From contig NW_003120425.1 in assembly GCF_000003605.2 (NCBI RefSeq), positions 333,813 through 349,966 of the forward strand: 16,154 nt of DNA, given 5' to 3'. Made by a program: the position numbers and the translations under genes. Positions within the stretch are counted from its first letter, which is position 1, and every line of letters begins with the position of its first letter. The notes beneath the pieces are model-generated. The model saw nothing but the letters and a program-made list of their open reading frames with translations, had not been told where the DNA came from and ran no database searches. Shown one piece after another: positions 1 through 9,591 of the stretch. The stretch comes from Saccoglossus kowalevskii (taxonomy: Eukaryota; Hemichordata; Enteropneusta; Harrimaniidae).

Positions 1-71
1 ATTAGTCAAACATTCATCCTTGTTAGTACATTTTATACTATAATTTGATGCTAAGATACATTGTACATTAT

Positions 72-90
72 ACACACACACACACACACA
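72..90. repeat. (CA)n microsatellite
   Basis: About nine and a half uninterrupted AC/CA dinucleotides directly before a run of T. Confidence 0.9.
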
Positions 91-439
91 TTTTTTGATT
101 GCTGAGTGGAAAATTTGGCAAATATATTAAGAGCCAAGGACAGAAGTTTCAAAGAATAAATTACCTACATACACAAAACAAAGATAAACATACTCATATG
201 TTTGGTTTTATGAGTTGAAAACAAAATAAAATAAAATCAATCTTTGTTACCAAGGAGACCTGTACTTTGTTTACAGACACTGTTTGGTTAAGGTGGTTGA
301 TCAATAAATTATCATGAAACTTTTCAATGCCAAGTTTACATTTAGAGAGGTTAATATTAGCTAAATGCACAAAGCAAAATTAGCATTTTTTAATAGATAT
401 ATGCATACACATAACAAAATTAGAAAACACAAACACATA
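91..439. other. AT-rich stretch, nothing recognised
   Basis: A minus-strand ATTAAA signal lies at 389-394, which could serve a terminal exon at 689-795 if that exon is real. Otherwise no feature is seen. Confidence 0.5.
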
Positions 440-800
440 GATTTGATTGGTCCTAGTATTGGCTCTATCCTCGGGGGCAGAGCTACGTCACAAGATGTTC
501 CACGTTGCTAAGACACACACCACTGTACCATGCATTTCTATGGGCTTTGTGCAAGCTGCTGTGGAACGCCGGTCGAAGAGCTGGTGAAAACAGCTAAATT
601 AGAGAAAACTACAAACTCAACTTTGAAGTAATCCTGAACAACCAAATTTATATATGTTACACACGCAGGGCTAATCTTGTTACACTGTTCAGGAGAGTCT
701 CAACAACCATCGCAAAGTACCGTTTTCTGAGAGTTTTCGGTCTTTGTTTTCACCGTGATGGTTGCCAGGTGGTGTAAATGCCAGGATGTCTGCCCCTGAG
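440..800. other. GC-richer block with repeat-like sequence
   Basis: Includes CTCGGGGGCAGAGCTACGTC, CATGCATTTCTATGGGC and GGAACGCCGGTCGAAGAGC. The phrase around CATTTCTATGGG is a type I associate with invertebrate interspersed repeats. The part from 689 to 795 also reads as a possible minus-strand terminal exon (see findings). Identity not established. Confidence 0.3.
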
Positions 801-908
801 AATCAGTAGCACATGTACTTTATATGATTCAGGTGATTCAGTATACATTTACAAATCCAGTTTTTGGTTTATGAATATATGATATCATTAGAAAATGAAC
901 AATACATG

Positions 909-941
909 TATGTATAGTATATGTATATGTATATGTATAGT
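909..941. repeat. (TATATG)n microsatellite
   Basis: TATGTATAGTATATGTATATGTATATGTATAG is a degenerate TATATG run immediately before the 156 bp tandem array, so the array boundary is blurred by it. Confidence 0.8.
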
Positions 942-1358
942 ATCAACGCAATCGTACTTGCTGTTTTCAACAAGAATTCAAAAATATCACTTTTTACCAA
1001 AAATTACAAAAATATTCACCAAAATTGGAGATTTGAAGATATCTTCATGAAATGAACAAATCTGAGAGAGGTCCGCATGTAGTACCTATATGTATAATCA
1101 AAGCAATCGGACTAGCGGTTTTCAGCAATAAGTCGAAAATATCACTTTTTACCAAAAATAACAAAAATATTCACCAAAATTAGAGAATTAAAGATATCAT
1201 CACAAAATGAACAAATCTGAGAGAGGTCCACATGTAATACATACATATTTAATATCAAAGCAATCGGACTTGCGGTTTTTAACAAGAAGTCGAAAATATC
1301 ACTTTTTACCAAAAATATTCACTAAAACTAGAGAATTGAAGATATCATCACGAAATGA
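942..1358. repeat. Tandem array of about 156 bp units, 2.7 copies
   Basis: Units begin ATCAA(A/C)GCAATCG at 942, 1097 and 1254. Each contains the same ordered landmarks: a GCGGTTTTC-like segment, AATATCACTTTTTACCAAAA, ATATTCACCAAAA, GAAGATATC and, in the first two, ATGAACAAATCTGAGAGAGG. The third unit lacks about 14 bp within the ACCAAAAATA-rich segment and breaks off after CGAAATGA. Copies differ by point changes and small indels, so the duplication is not recent. Stops occur in all frames; it is not coding. Confidence 0.85.
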
Positions 1359-1425
1359 TATGAGGTTTCGAAGAAGAAGTTGAAATTGTAAAGTTGATTG
1401 ACAGCAGACAATCAGTAATATGAAC

Positions 1426-1451
1426 AGCTCCGCTGTGTCGACAGCGGAGCT
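1426..1451. repeat. Perfect 11 bp inverted repeat with 4 nt loop
   Basis: AGCTCCGCTGT and ACAGCGGAGCT flank GTCG. The GC-rich stem stands out in AT-rich surroundings and lies about 70 bp after the end of the tandem array, so it may mark the end of a mobile element that carries the array. It could also be an independent hairpin. Confidence 0.8.
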
Positions 1452-3560
1452 AAAAATTGCAATGTCGCGCCTTCCTCCATTTTATTACGCAACACATGTC
1501 AACTACATCAGTCATGTTATATGAACATTGAAGCCAATACTGCTATAGGGTGATGGTACTATGACAACAGTAATACAGATTACCTGCAAATATTAGATCA
1601 TGCAATTAGTTGCTATGATGATGACTGCATTTACTCTTTACACACTCAATAAATTAACTTTTTGATAAATCCAACCTGACAGGTTGAGTAGAATATTGTA
1701 CTGTGCGTAGGTAGACTAGTGAGAAACTACTAAAATAAAAATTGTATATTTTGATGCAAAAACTTATCTTTTCATTATTTATTCTTTATTATTAGTTCTC
1801 ACTTGGACGTTATTGTTTGTACTGATTTGGTTTTGTGTGTGTAGCTGCCTGTAAAACTATTATTGAGACCAAAAAACCAATGGTGGTCATTTAATTGTTT
1901 TTTTTAGATATGCCTGGGTCATCTCTATCACCCCCTCCCAAGTTGTCTTCAACTGATCACTACCTCCATGGTAATAATGTTGGCATTCAGATATTAGACT
2001 TACATATTCCACTTATCTCACTCATCTTACTGACATAGATCTGTTTTTTTTTTATTTTTTCTAATCAATAGGAATATAAACATCTGCCCTCAAACTGAAA
2101 TTACAGAGGTGTATATTGTGAAAACACATGTAATCAGGTTCTTATGGCAGTAATGCTTAACTAAAATGGCTGCCAGTCGACCATCTTGTAATGGATCAAA
2201 AAAAATGAGGAAATATACATCCAATGGTTAAAATTCACAATAAATTCTGTGATGGAAACCAAAAAAGTGACAATCATAATTCCTGCTCTGGTGTGTACTG
2301 TGAACATTTTCCAATAAAACAAATAGATACCCCCAGTTGTCAGTCAACTGTTTAAATTTGATACAAACTTAGTACTGCCTTATGCTTTGGTAAACAATTT
2401 TTTTTTGCCACTGTGATCTACTGTTCAGATAATATTAATGGGATAGAGTTGTTAGGAAAGGATATTTGAAACATACACAATACAAAGCTTACATATACAG
2501 TATGCAAAGTCCAAAGACATAAACAAACTAAAATGTAAGGATGACCTTCCTTGCAAGTAAACGTGAAGCTGCTAGCATACCAACATTGAGGCAAATTAAT
2601 CCACAGGTGTGCTCAATGTAGCCAGTATACGATTAAGACATCAATCTACAATCAAGGTGAAGTTCATAAAACTATATACTAGTATTTATTACATCCTTCA
2701 CTGGATGCAATGGGAGTGCCATGTTACAGGAACTCAATCTATTGTAGAAAAACTTGGTTTTCATGGTCACAATCAAAAAGTAATTGTCCCTGACAAGAAA
2801 GGCTATATGAACAGTAAATTTTAAGCTTTGCACTGAATACACCATAAAACTCGCCCAAAATCGCAAGGACAGTGGAACTACATGAACAATAGGAATAAAA
2901 GAACAATAGAATTATGTTAAATAAGACACCTAAATATAGAACATAACAGTTTAATGTTGTCATCAATGTTGGGCGGACACATGTACATTCTACATGCTTG
3001 TTTCAGCTTGGTGTAATGACATATTAAAGTGTGATCTCTAGGATGAGGTCATTACAATCAACTTTTCTGAATAGAAATTATATTCTAGAATAGTATTTCA
3101 TATCATTCATATTCATATGTAGTTGTAAGATGGTTGTTACAAATTATTAGGAAATTCTAACAAATACTATATTTATATATTTATAATGGGTTTAGTAATT
3201 AACAAGAATTCCTATGAAAATAGTTCTAAAATCACCCATTTTTGCATGTTTTCCAACAGTTTCAAACAAAATACATGAATTTGAATGGATAAAAAATGTA
3301 TGAATCAACAACTACATGTACATTGTATGTAAAAGAATCAGAGAATTATTTTGCTATTATTTAATGTGAATGAACTTACAGTCTTCAGTGTTGTTCCACA
3401 CTGAATACATGCAATTGGGCTTAGTACATACAAAATAATAAAAATATGACAAAATAAACTCTGCTTGGTCTTTTCAATGATGTAACATTTCAGTATAAAT
3501 GTCTCAACACAAAATTTTATTTGTCTTCTTTACTCAACAACCTTTTTTTTATTTGCAACA
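1452..3560. other. AT-rich stretch, nothing recognised
   Basis: Open frames on both strands near 2609-2966 overlap each other, lack splice signals or a recognisable domain and look like chance. Several homopolymer T runs (1900, 2045, 2400, 3544) are present. No RNA gene or mobile element was identified. Confidence 0.6.
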
Positions 3561-3563
3561 TAC

Positions 3564-3715
3564 CAATCTCACGCATGACATCCCACGTTCCCTCCCAACA
3601 TAAGAGCTACAGTCAGTGTTTCTGATGTTTGTGTTGGTTACAAAACGATGGTCAGGACATGTCTTTTCATGAGCCTGCAACCAAGGACAGCGACCGCTGA
3701 ATGAAAGATTTCTTC
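3564..3715 (-). CDS. Candidate internal exon, unassigned
   Basis: Read on the minus strand, a long pyrimidine tract (TTTACTCTTCTGTAAG) precedes an open frame of 50 codons that ends at a good donor (TTG followed by GTATGTTG). The peptide contains RCPWLQAHEKTCPDHRFV and two further cysteines. An inner acceptor (GGTTGCAG, exon 3564-3674) would give 37 codons in phase 0 at both ends, which could splice directly from exon 2 of the KIAA2012 homologue. The segment is GC-richer than its flanks. I do not recognise the peptide and it does not match what I remember of KIAA2012, so membership of that gene is not shown. A competing frame ends in a stop after about 25 codons. Confidence 0.28.
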
Positions 3716-6648
3716 CTTACAGAAGAGTAAACAAAACGAAAAAGGGGCTTACCACAGTACAATAGCATGCTTAGCTGCTCTTTTGAAAACAAGCTTTTAT
3801 AGTGTGGAATTACACCCTTCATTTAATTTTCTGCGATCAAAGAAAGTTGACTTATAGTAAACATAAAAAATTATTTAAACATTGCATTACCATAGTAGAT
3901 TTGATACATAATACATCTAAAACTAGAGTTCATATTAAAAGTTTTTCACAGATATACAGGAGATTAAACGATGTCAACTGTTATTTATTTCAAAATTGTT
4001 ACATACAGGCAATTATTTATTTGGACTTAAATCCTACCGTAATTTTTGTTTTTAAAGTACAAAATATTTTTTGGATTAATTAAATTCTAAAAATATTTTG
4101 GAGCTATTTCCACAAATCCAAATCTATACAAGCTTAAATTCATCTATCTGACTACCCATATTATAGCATCGAGTTGATCAGGTTACAAACATGATGTAAG
4201 CATACTTCCCTACGGACCTGTAGGCCATTCTATCTCCAGGTAATGTACAATTTGTATTTGACCTTCGTAAAATACCTAGATCTCATTGTGCCTAATCAGA
4301 GTTGGAAATAAAACAATATGGAGTTGATGTGAAGCTACGCTACTTAAAAGACTGTTTCTAATTAGCTTATTTTCAAAATTACGATATGTTTTGTTTTTAC
4401 ACATCCAAATTCACTATACCTGGTTGTGTCTTTTGGACTCCCCTTGCATCAGTGATGCGACAAAATCACTTAAGTTAGAGGCGACATGACACACAAATAG
4501 TTTAAGACATTTTTTATCTTTGACGGCCAAATTGATAGCATAATGCATGTTGAAAACAAGGCAGGTAATAAAACAAGACAAATTATAGTGTCATATATAC
4601 ACTTTAGGTTAGGGTGCCACATGATTGGATCTCGATGAAAGACTCCCAGCATTCTCTGGGTGTCTAGCAACGACTGATAAAGTACATTACAAAGTGAAGT
4701 CAAACGTTGGGATCTCATTTCTGTCATTCAAAAATTAGTTCTCAACTTTCCTCTACTACGTTGTGTTGGCTTTTTTTTTCATATATTACTGGGTAGTGCA
4801 TTAAGTCAATGACTAACATGTGTCTTGTCAAATATAAGCCATATGAATATTAAATATTATATAGTTTACATGCCATTCTTTTGGAGATAAGCTTCTATGT
4901 ATTTGATAGTGTGAATTGGGGAACATTTTTTGAATTTGTCCTGGTCTTGAATTAAACTGCTTGGTTTTTTTAAAAAAACAAAGAGATCTGTCTGATGCTG
5001 AGAAGTTTACAAAAAGTTGAAATATTGTTAGTTTTTTTATTTTTTTTACTTTCAATTATACTAAACCATATATTGCTCAATAAAGATAATATGTGCTTAA
5101 AATACAGAAATGTATTAATTTAATTATGTGGTATACTATAAATGCAATTAATGGTTTGTATTTTGAAAAAAAAAAAAACACTTACAAACTGACATGCATA
5201 TAGGACAAATACATGCACAAATTTTTTGCTATACCTTGTATTGATTAGTATCATACACTGAGAACTTTTATGGTTTTTTTATGAAATGCCGCATGACCCT
5301 CATGGTGACTGATTTACATCAATACGATGACCATTAATTTGATACATGTACAATATAGCCCAGAGGATAGACATGATGACATCACAATGTATACATCAGA
5401 TCTTTTATTTGTGACATTCACTCTATGTGTGCGATACAGACATGGTAAGTCTGCATTCTGACAAGGACTTAATCAAGACAACAATTGAGATGAAAATCAA
5501 ACAAAGAAAGTTGAAAACAATGTTCTATTGTTCCTGATATGGAGTGCCCCAGGGAGAGTACAACCGAAAAAATGTCAATTGTGTCCATGTTGCTGCAGGG
5601 GAGCAATTCTTGCAATTTATCAATGTGGGAATAGAATGTGATAAAAACAAACTTAGAATGATTGTAGTCCTGTCATTGTTGTGAAACCCAATGTTGGTCA
5701 CTTTGGTGAGTTATTCACGTTCTTCAGTTGTCAAGTATTGTTGTTGTGTTCACGTGTTACTATATTCACCCATAGTCCCTGTGATTCACCAGCATATATC
5801 CATGCATTACAGAGACTCTTGTAGTTGTTTCAAAATTAGCTTAGAACATTTTAACCAAAATGGCAACTAGTGTCAGTTAATATTTTTCGCTATATTTTGA
5901 CTGCAAAACAGTAAATTTTACAGAAATCAACTAGACCTTTTGTCTGAAATGACTGAACAAAGTTTTGAACATTTTGAAAAAATATGGTCAAATTGCTAAC
6001 ATCTAGTAAGTATTTGAATCACAGCATTACAGCAAGCTATTGCAGTATTATTTCTACATCCTAACTTTTTTAAAATTACAAATTCCTCCCAAAAAATTAC
6101 AGAATGATCAAATTTCCAAAATTAAATCTACTGCTGCTACTGTACATTGCAGTATCTTTATGACAACCTCAATTATCAGGTGATTTCAAAATGTGGATAA
6201 TTATTTTTTATAACTTTTTTTAAATAATTACATCTTGATAAAAAACATTAATTAGAATGTAATGCTTTATTGTGAAAAAAGTAATGTCTTGGCTTCAAAC
6301 AATACGGTGGCGTTCATGTTACAGATCTTGGCATGTGCCAAGAGTCGGGACTGAGTCAACACATGCCTAAACATGTGTGTGAACTGATTCATACTTAGTG
6401 TGACATGGAGATGTAAAGTGAAAGTGCAGCTAGATATGGTCATATGATGTAGTATATGAATGAAATGAATGCAGAATGTTGTCATTGATGCATATTTATG
6501 TACTGCTGCAACTGTTCTCTATTTGCAATGTTACATCGATGTGAAACAACTGTTCTTTGCTGTTTAAGTGCACGATGATTCAAAATAAATACTATAACAG
6601 CAAATGGGTATGATTTCAATGAAGTAATTATTATTATTATACATCTGT
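3716..6648. other. AT-rich stretch with one protein-like island, otherwise nothing recognised
   Basis: Most of it is low-complexity A/T sequence. A GC-richer island at 5538-5684 is open in several frames (see findings). A minus-strand frame at 4470-4727 has no domain and no matched splice sites. Confidence 0.55.
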
Positions 6649-6830
6649 CACCGTAACGCCATAAGTTACAGCGTGCCGTAATTTTGCGGTATTTTACAGG
6701 GTATTTTCATCCTACCATATATGGAAATGCGAATTCCAAATATGGAATGATTATGCACTTAAGCGTCCTCTAATAATAAAAACAAACATGGCTGCCATCA
6801 GGGTTTGACTGGACTCCACACAGAAGTTAG
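6649..6830. promoter_or_regulatory. Cluster of SRF, TEAD, NK-2 and MEF2 consensus sites
   Basis: Two perfect CArG boxes, CCATATATGG (6715-6724) and CCAAATATGG (6736-6745), start 21 bp apart. GGAATG (TEAD/MCAT type) overlaps the second at 6744-6749. CACTTAA (NK-2 type, TTAAGTG reversed) lies at 6756-6762, and CTAATAATAA, a full MEF2 consensus, at 6770-6779. The block is GC-richer than its surroundings and ends in AAACATGGCTGCCATC. The arrangement resembles a muscle enhancer, but no target gene is visible and AT-rich sites arise by chance. It could also be part of a repeat. Confidence 0.3.
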
Positions 6831-6889
6831 CTGATTCTGTTCTAAAGTTTTTGGATTTCGGCATTCCCATGATGTATCCTTGGAGGAAA

Positions 6890-7044
6890 AGATGTATAAT
6901 AATAAGGTTATTACAAAATACCTCAAAGTATGCACTCAGACAGTACGCCGCGCATCGACCTCTGCTGCGCGTCGGTCGATACTCCAGCTGTACTGTCTCC
7001 GTGTATACTTCGAGGTATTCTTGTAATAACCTCATATTATCATC
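6890..7044. mobile_element. Fold-back (long inverted repeat) element, MITE-like
   Basis: The left arm (about 6896-6946) and the reverse complement of the right arm (6990-7040) align over some 50 bp with few differences. Both contain AGGTTATTACA, ATACCTC(A/G)AAGTAT and AGACAGTAC in the same order. The 43 bp centre is GC-rich and has its own short stem (TCGACC / GGTCGA). No coding capacity is needed: open frames on both strands across it are a by-product of the symmetry. It is probably a non-autonomous DNA transposon relic; a structured RNA is possible but less likely. Confidence 0.7.
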
Positions 7045-7531
7045 ATATGCATATCGTTTGCCATGTTTGGGTCAAATAACAGATCGCCTAATGTGGGCAT
7101 GATTTCAGCAAAAGCCAAGTGGGTTCCTGATGTGGGTCCCAACTAACCTGAACACAACTGTTTTATTCCCGCTTAAAACATAAAGGATTCAAAATTTCGG
7201 CACGTGTTGAGATACCGCATATGTAGCAGTATTCATTTGATGAACAATTTAAGTCTTTAAACACAAGTTTTTATTTAAAGTCCCTGTACAATTTAAGCAC
7301 TACGGTCATTGTGAAGCACAAACAAAAAAACAATGTATTTTACATGCATTGTATATGACGCTACGGGCCTCATATATTTGTATCCAAAACAATGCAATAT
7401 GACAACTGTAGTGCTTTCAGTGAATCGGAGTCCTATGTTCATGTTAAGTTGTCAGTATTTCACCAATTTGTGTAAATACTGCTACATTTATGTTTACTGT
7501 CAAAACAAGGAATTTATTTTGTTTACAAATT
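7045..7531. other. No gene recognised
   Basis: The part up to 7175 is GC-richer, and short frames exist on both strands just outside the fold-back element (a plus-strand one after TTTCAG at 7107 ends in a stop). None resembles a known protein. The rest is AT-rich. Confidence 0.5.
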
Positions 7532-7780
7532 GAACAAATCTGATTGAAGTCAACTCAATACATGCAGAATATGCAATTGCAATATCACCTAAAAATATCA
7601 AAAATATTAGCAAAAAATTGAAAACAATTTATTGCCATGAACGAACAAATCTGAATGAAGTCAACTAAATGCATGCTAAATATTAATAAAACCAAAACAT
7701 CACCAAAAGTATCAAAAATATTAGCAAAATATAAAAAACCTTTGATATTGTAATAGATGAACAATTCTGAATGAGGTTAC
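7532..7780. repeat. Diverged tandem array, about 111-116 bp units, 2.2 copies
   Basis: Units begin GAACAAATCTGA(A/T)TGAAG at 7532 and 7643, with a partial third, GAACAATTCTGAATGAGG, at 7759. Each full unit carries ATATCACC or ACATCACC, then A-TATCAAAAATATTAGCAAAA. The order (AACAAATCTGA-GA-GT, ATATCAC, ACCAAAA-rich, AAAATATT-CAAAA) matches the array at 942-1358, so both belong to one repeat family. Confidence 0.7.
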
Positions 7781-8581
7781 CACCCAGAAGGCACCTGGCA
7801 AATTTTATGAAAAGTTGATGCAAGATGAACAATGACTAACTAATCATACCTTAAATAGCTATATTCTTTTTTGAGAAATTCTATATAAACTACCAAGGGT
7901 TACTCACATTACTGTGTTTCTATGGAAACAGTTCTTATACACCTACAAACATCCATTAATTACATGTCTTTAACAAAGCATGACACAAATGGGTTCAGGG
8001 CAGTGTAAAGTAATTTACTGACAGTAGTACATTTTGTACGGTTCAAAGACCTGTAGATAAAGCAGAAGTTTACAAACCAGGACAACTGTGACCAATGTTT
8101 GCAAGCATCTGTTTACTGTATGGGAGTGTTTTTTATGGGAAATACATAACCAGAAAGAGAACTGGTTCCATGCTGGATTGGTTGACATGTACATGCTGTG
8201 TATCAGGTAAGAGTCATCACACCTGTTACACAATGGTTCCCCTTCGTCATGTGCATTGATTTTTTAAGAAAATAGTGATTTATTATTAATTTGTTAATTT
8301 TATGTATAAATATTTATAAAATATAATTTATTTATATGCAAATTAGTCAGCATTACCTCAGGTAACCTGTGCTTGATTTCACAGAGGCATCAAAATAAAT
8401 TGTTTCAATATGCAAGGAGTTGTTGCCATTCTAGAAATACAAATTTTCCCAATACAACATTGTATGCCTATACACTTGGGAAATTTTATCAAATTATCGT
8501 ATACATGTACCTTATTATTCAATCTGATTAAAAACTGATGTAGGTTTAGGCTCAATTTCATTTTAGTTTTTACATTTTTTA

Positions 8582-8665
8582 ATTGTTATTTTTGTTTATT
8601 TATAAATATTTTTTTTTGTTTTTTTGCCATTATTATATATATTGTAAATAAACAAAAATAACAAT
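8582..8665. repeat. Perfect 21 bp inverted repeat, 42 bp apart
   Basis: ATTGTTATTTTTGTTTATTT plus one further A at 8582-8602 is exactly reverse-complementary to 8645-8665. The spacer is T-rich and the arms show weaker pairing beyond the exact core. It could form a hairpin of miRNA-precursor size, though the arms are almost pure A/T; a MITE remnant is the more ordinary reading. Confidence 0.75.
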
Positions 8666-8795
8666 AACAACTACCGGTATATAAAATTAAAAAAAATGGA
8701 GTCTATACTTCCATCAGATTTTTAACAGATGCCAATTAAACACCATATGCAGCTGTGAGAGCAGAATTCCTAATAGAAACACATACAAATCTATA

Positions 8796-8811
8796 GGCCT
8801 ATAAATAGGCC
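8796..8811. repeat. Short palindrome GGCCTAT-AA-ATAGGCC
   Basis: Seven-base arms around two A residues. The GGCC ends are unusual in this AT-rich stretch, but the site is short enough to be chance. Confidence 0.5.
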
Positions 8812-9548
8812 ATAATAATAAAAATATAAGTTTCTCATCTGTGAGATGGTCATTTATAGCTGCATTTGTTACAAATTTGTGTCTATTTCATTTGGCCCTA
8901 CGAACACCATATTTTCCCACCCAAATTGTATAGTGGAACATTTTGCAAATTCGTATGTATTTTTGTTCAATTTATTCAATAATTTTGGATCTTAGAACAA
9001 TTAACATTGGCAGCAGGTATTGATTAATATAAAAAAAAAAATGAAATTAATTTGTGAAAGATGATAAACATTGACTTACATGTAGGGATTAATACACAAA
9101 TACCGATTGAGACAAAATGACCTTTGACCTACATGTATGTGATACCAAATGGAAACACATGAGCTATGTTAGGAAGATTTTCAGACAATAGATACGTAAC
9201 AACACCTGCAGATAGACTGCTAAGAGATTCAAAATACAGGTCAGCTTACGTGAACTATTTCCCTATTTACTCATTTATTAAAGCAACAGGTGGCAAAACT
9301 CTGTTCCCCATCATGGCTGACCGATTATTTTAATGTAGCCACATATAGTCAGTATATTATATATTGTCTTACTTTCTTTCTCGGCATATTAAATGGCAAC
9401 TGAGCTTACACAATGTGTACCAAGGCTTCACTTCATTAAACACTTTATAACATGGAGCAAATCTAAGTTTCCTTGACTTATTGTGAAAAAAAAATATTTT
9501 AGCTGGAATACATTTTTGCTGAAAAAAAATATTGAGGTGTTTAGTATA

Positions 9549-9591
9549 GAATTTATTTTTACAGATTCATCCCTTCAGGGAAAATAAATTC
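9549..9591. repeat. Perfect 11 bp inverted repeat
   Basis: GAATTTATTTT (9549-9559) and AAAATAAATTC (9581-9591) flank a 21 bp spacer with higher G+C (ATTCATCCCTTCAGGG). A small hairpin of unknown meaning. Confidence 0.6.

Noticed and set aside
2609-2966. Three short ORFs on both strands
   Set aside because: They overlap one another in AT-rich DNA, without splice signals, domains or a composition shift.
3802-4083. Plus-strand ORF of 93 codons
   Set aside because: The start is a non-ATG codon and the composition is A/T-driven (Ile, Asn, Tyr, Phe, Lys); it looks like a chance opening.
4470-4727. Minus-strand ORF of 85 codons with protein-like first half
   Set aside because: The possible acceptor (ATGACAG) does not give a phase compatible with exon 2, there is no good donor, and the second half is chance-like hydrophobic sequence.
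6751-7102. Overlapping long ORFs on both strands
   Set aside because: They run across the fold-back element, whose symmetry leaves both strands open; no domain is recognisable.
9247-9330. Minus-strand donor GTAAGC after GTTCAC with an upstream CAG
   Set aside because: All three frames between the acceptor and donor contain stops.
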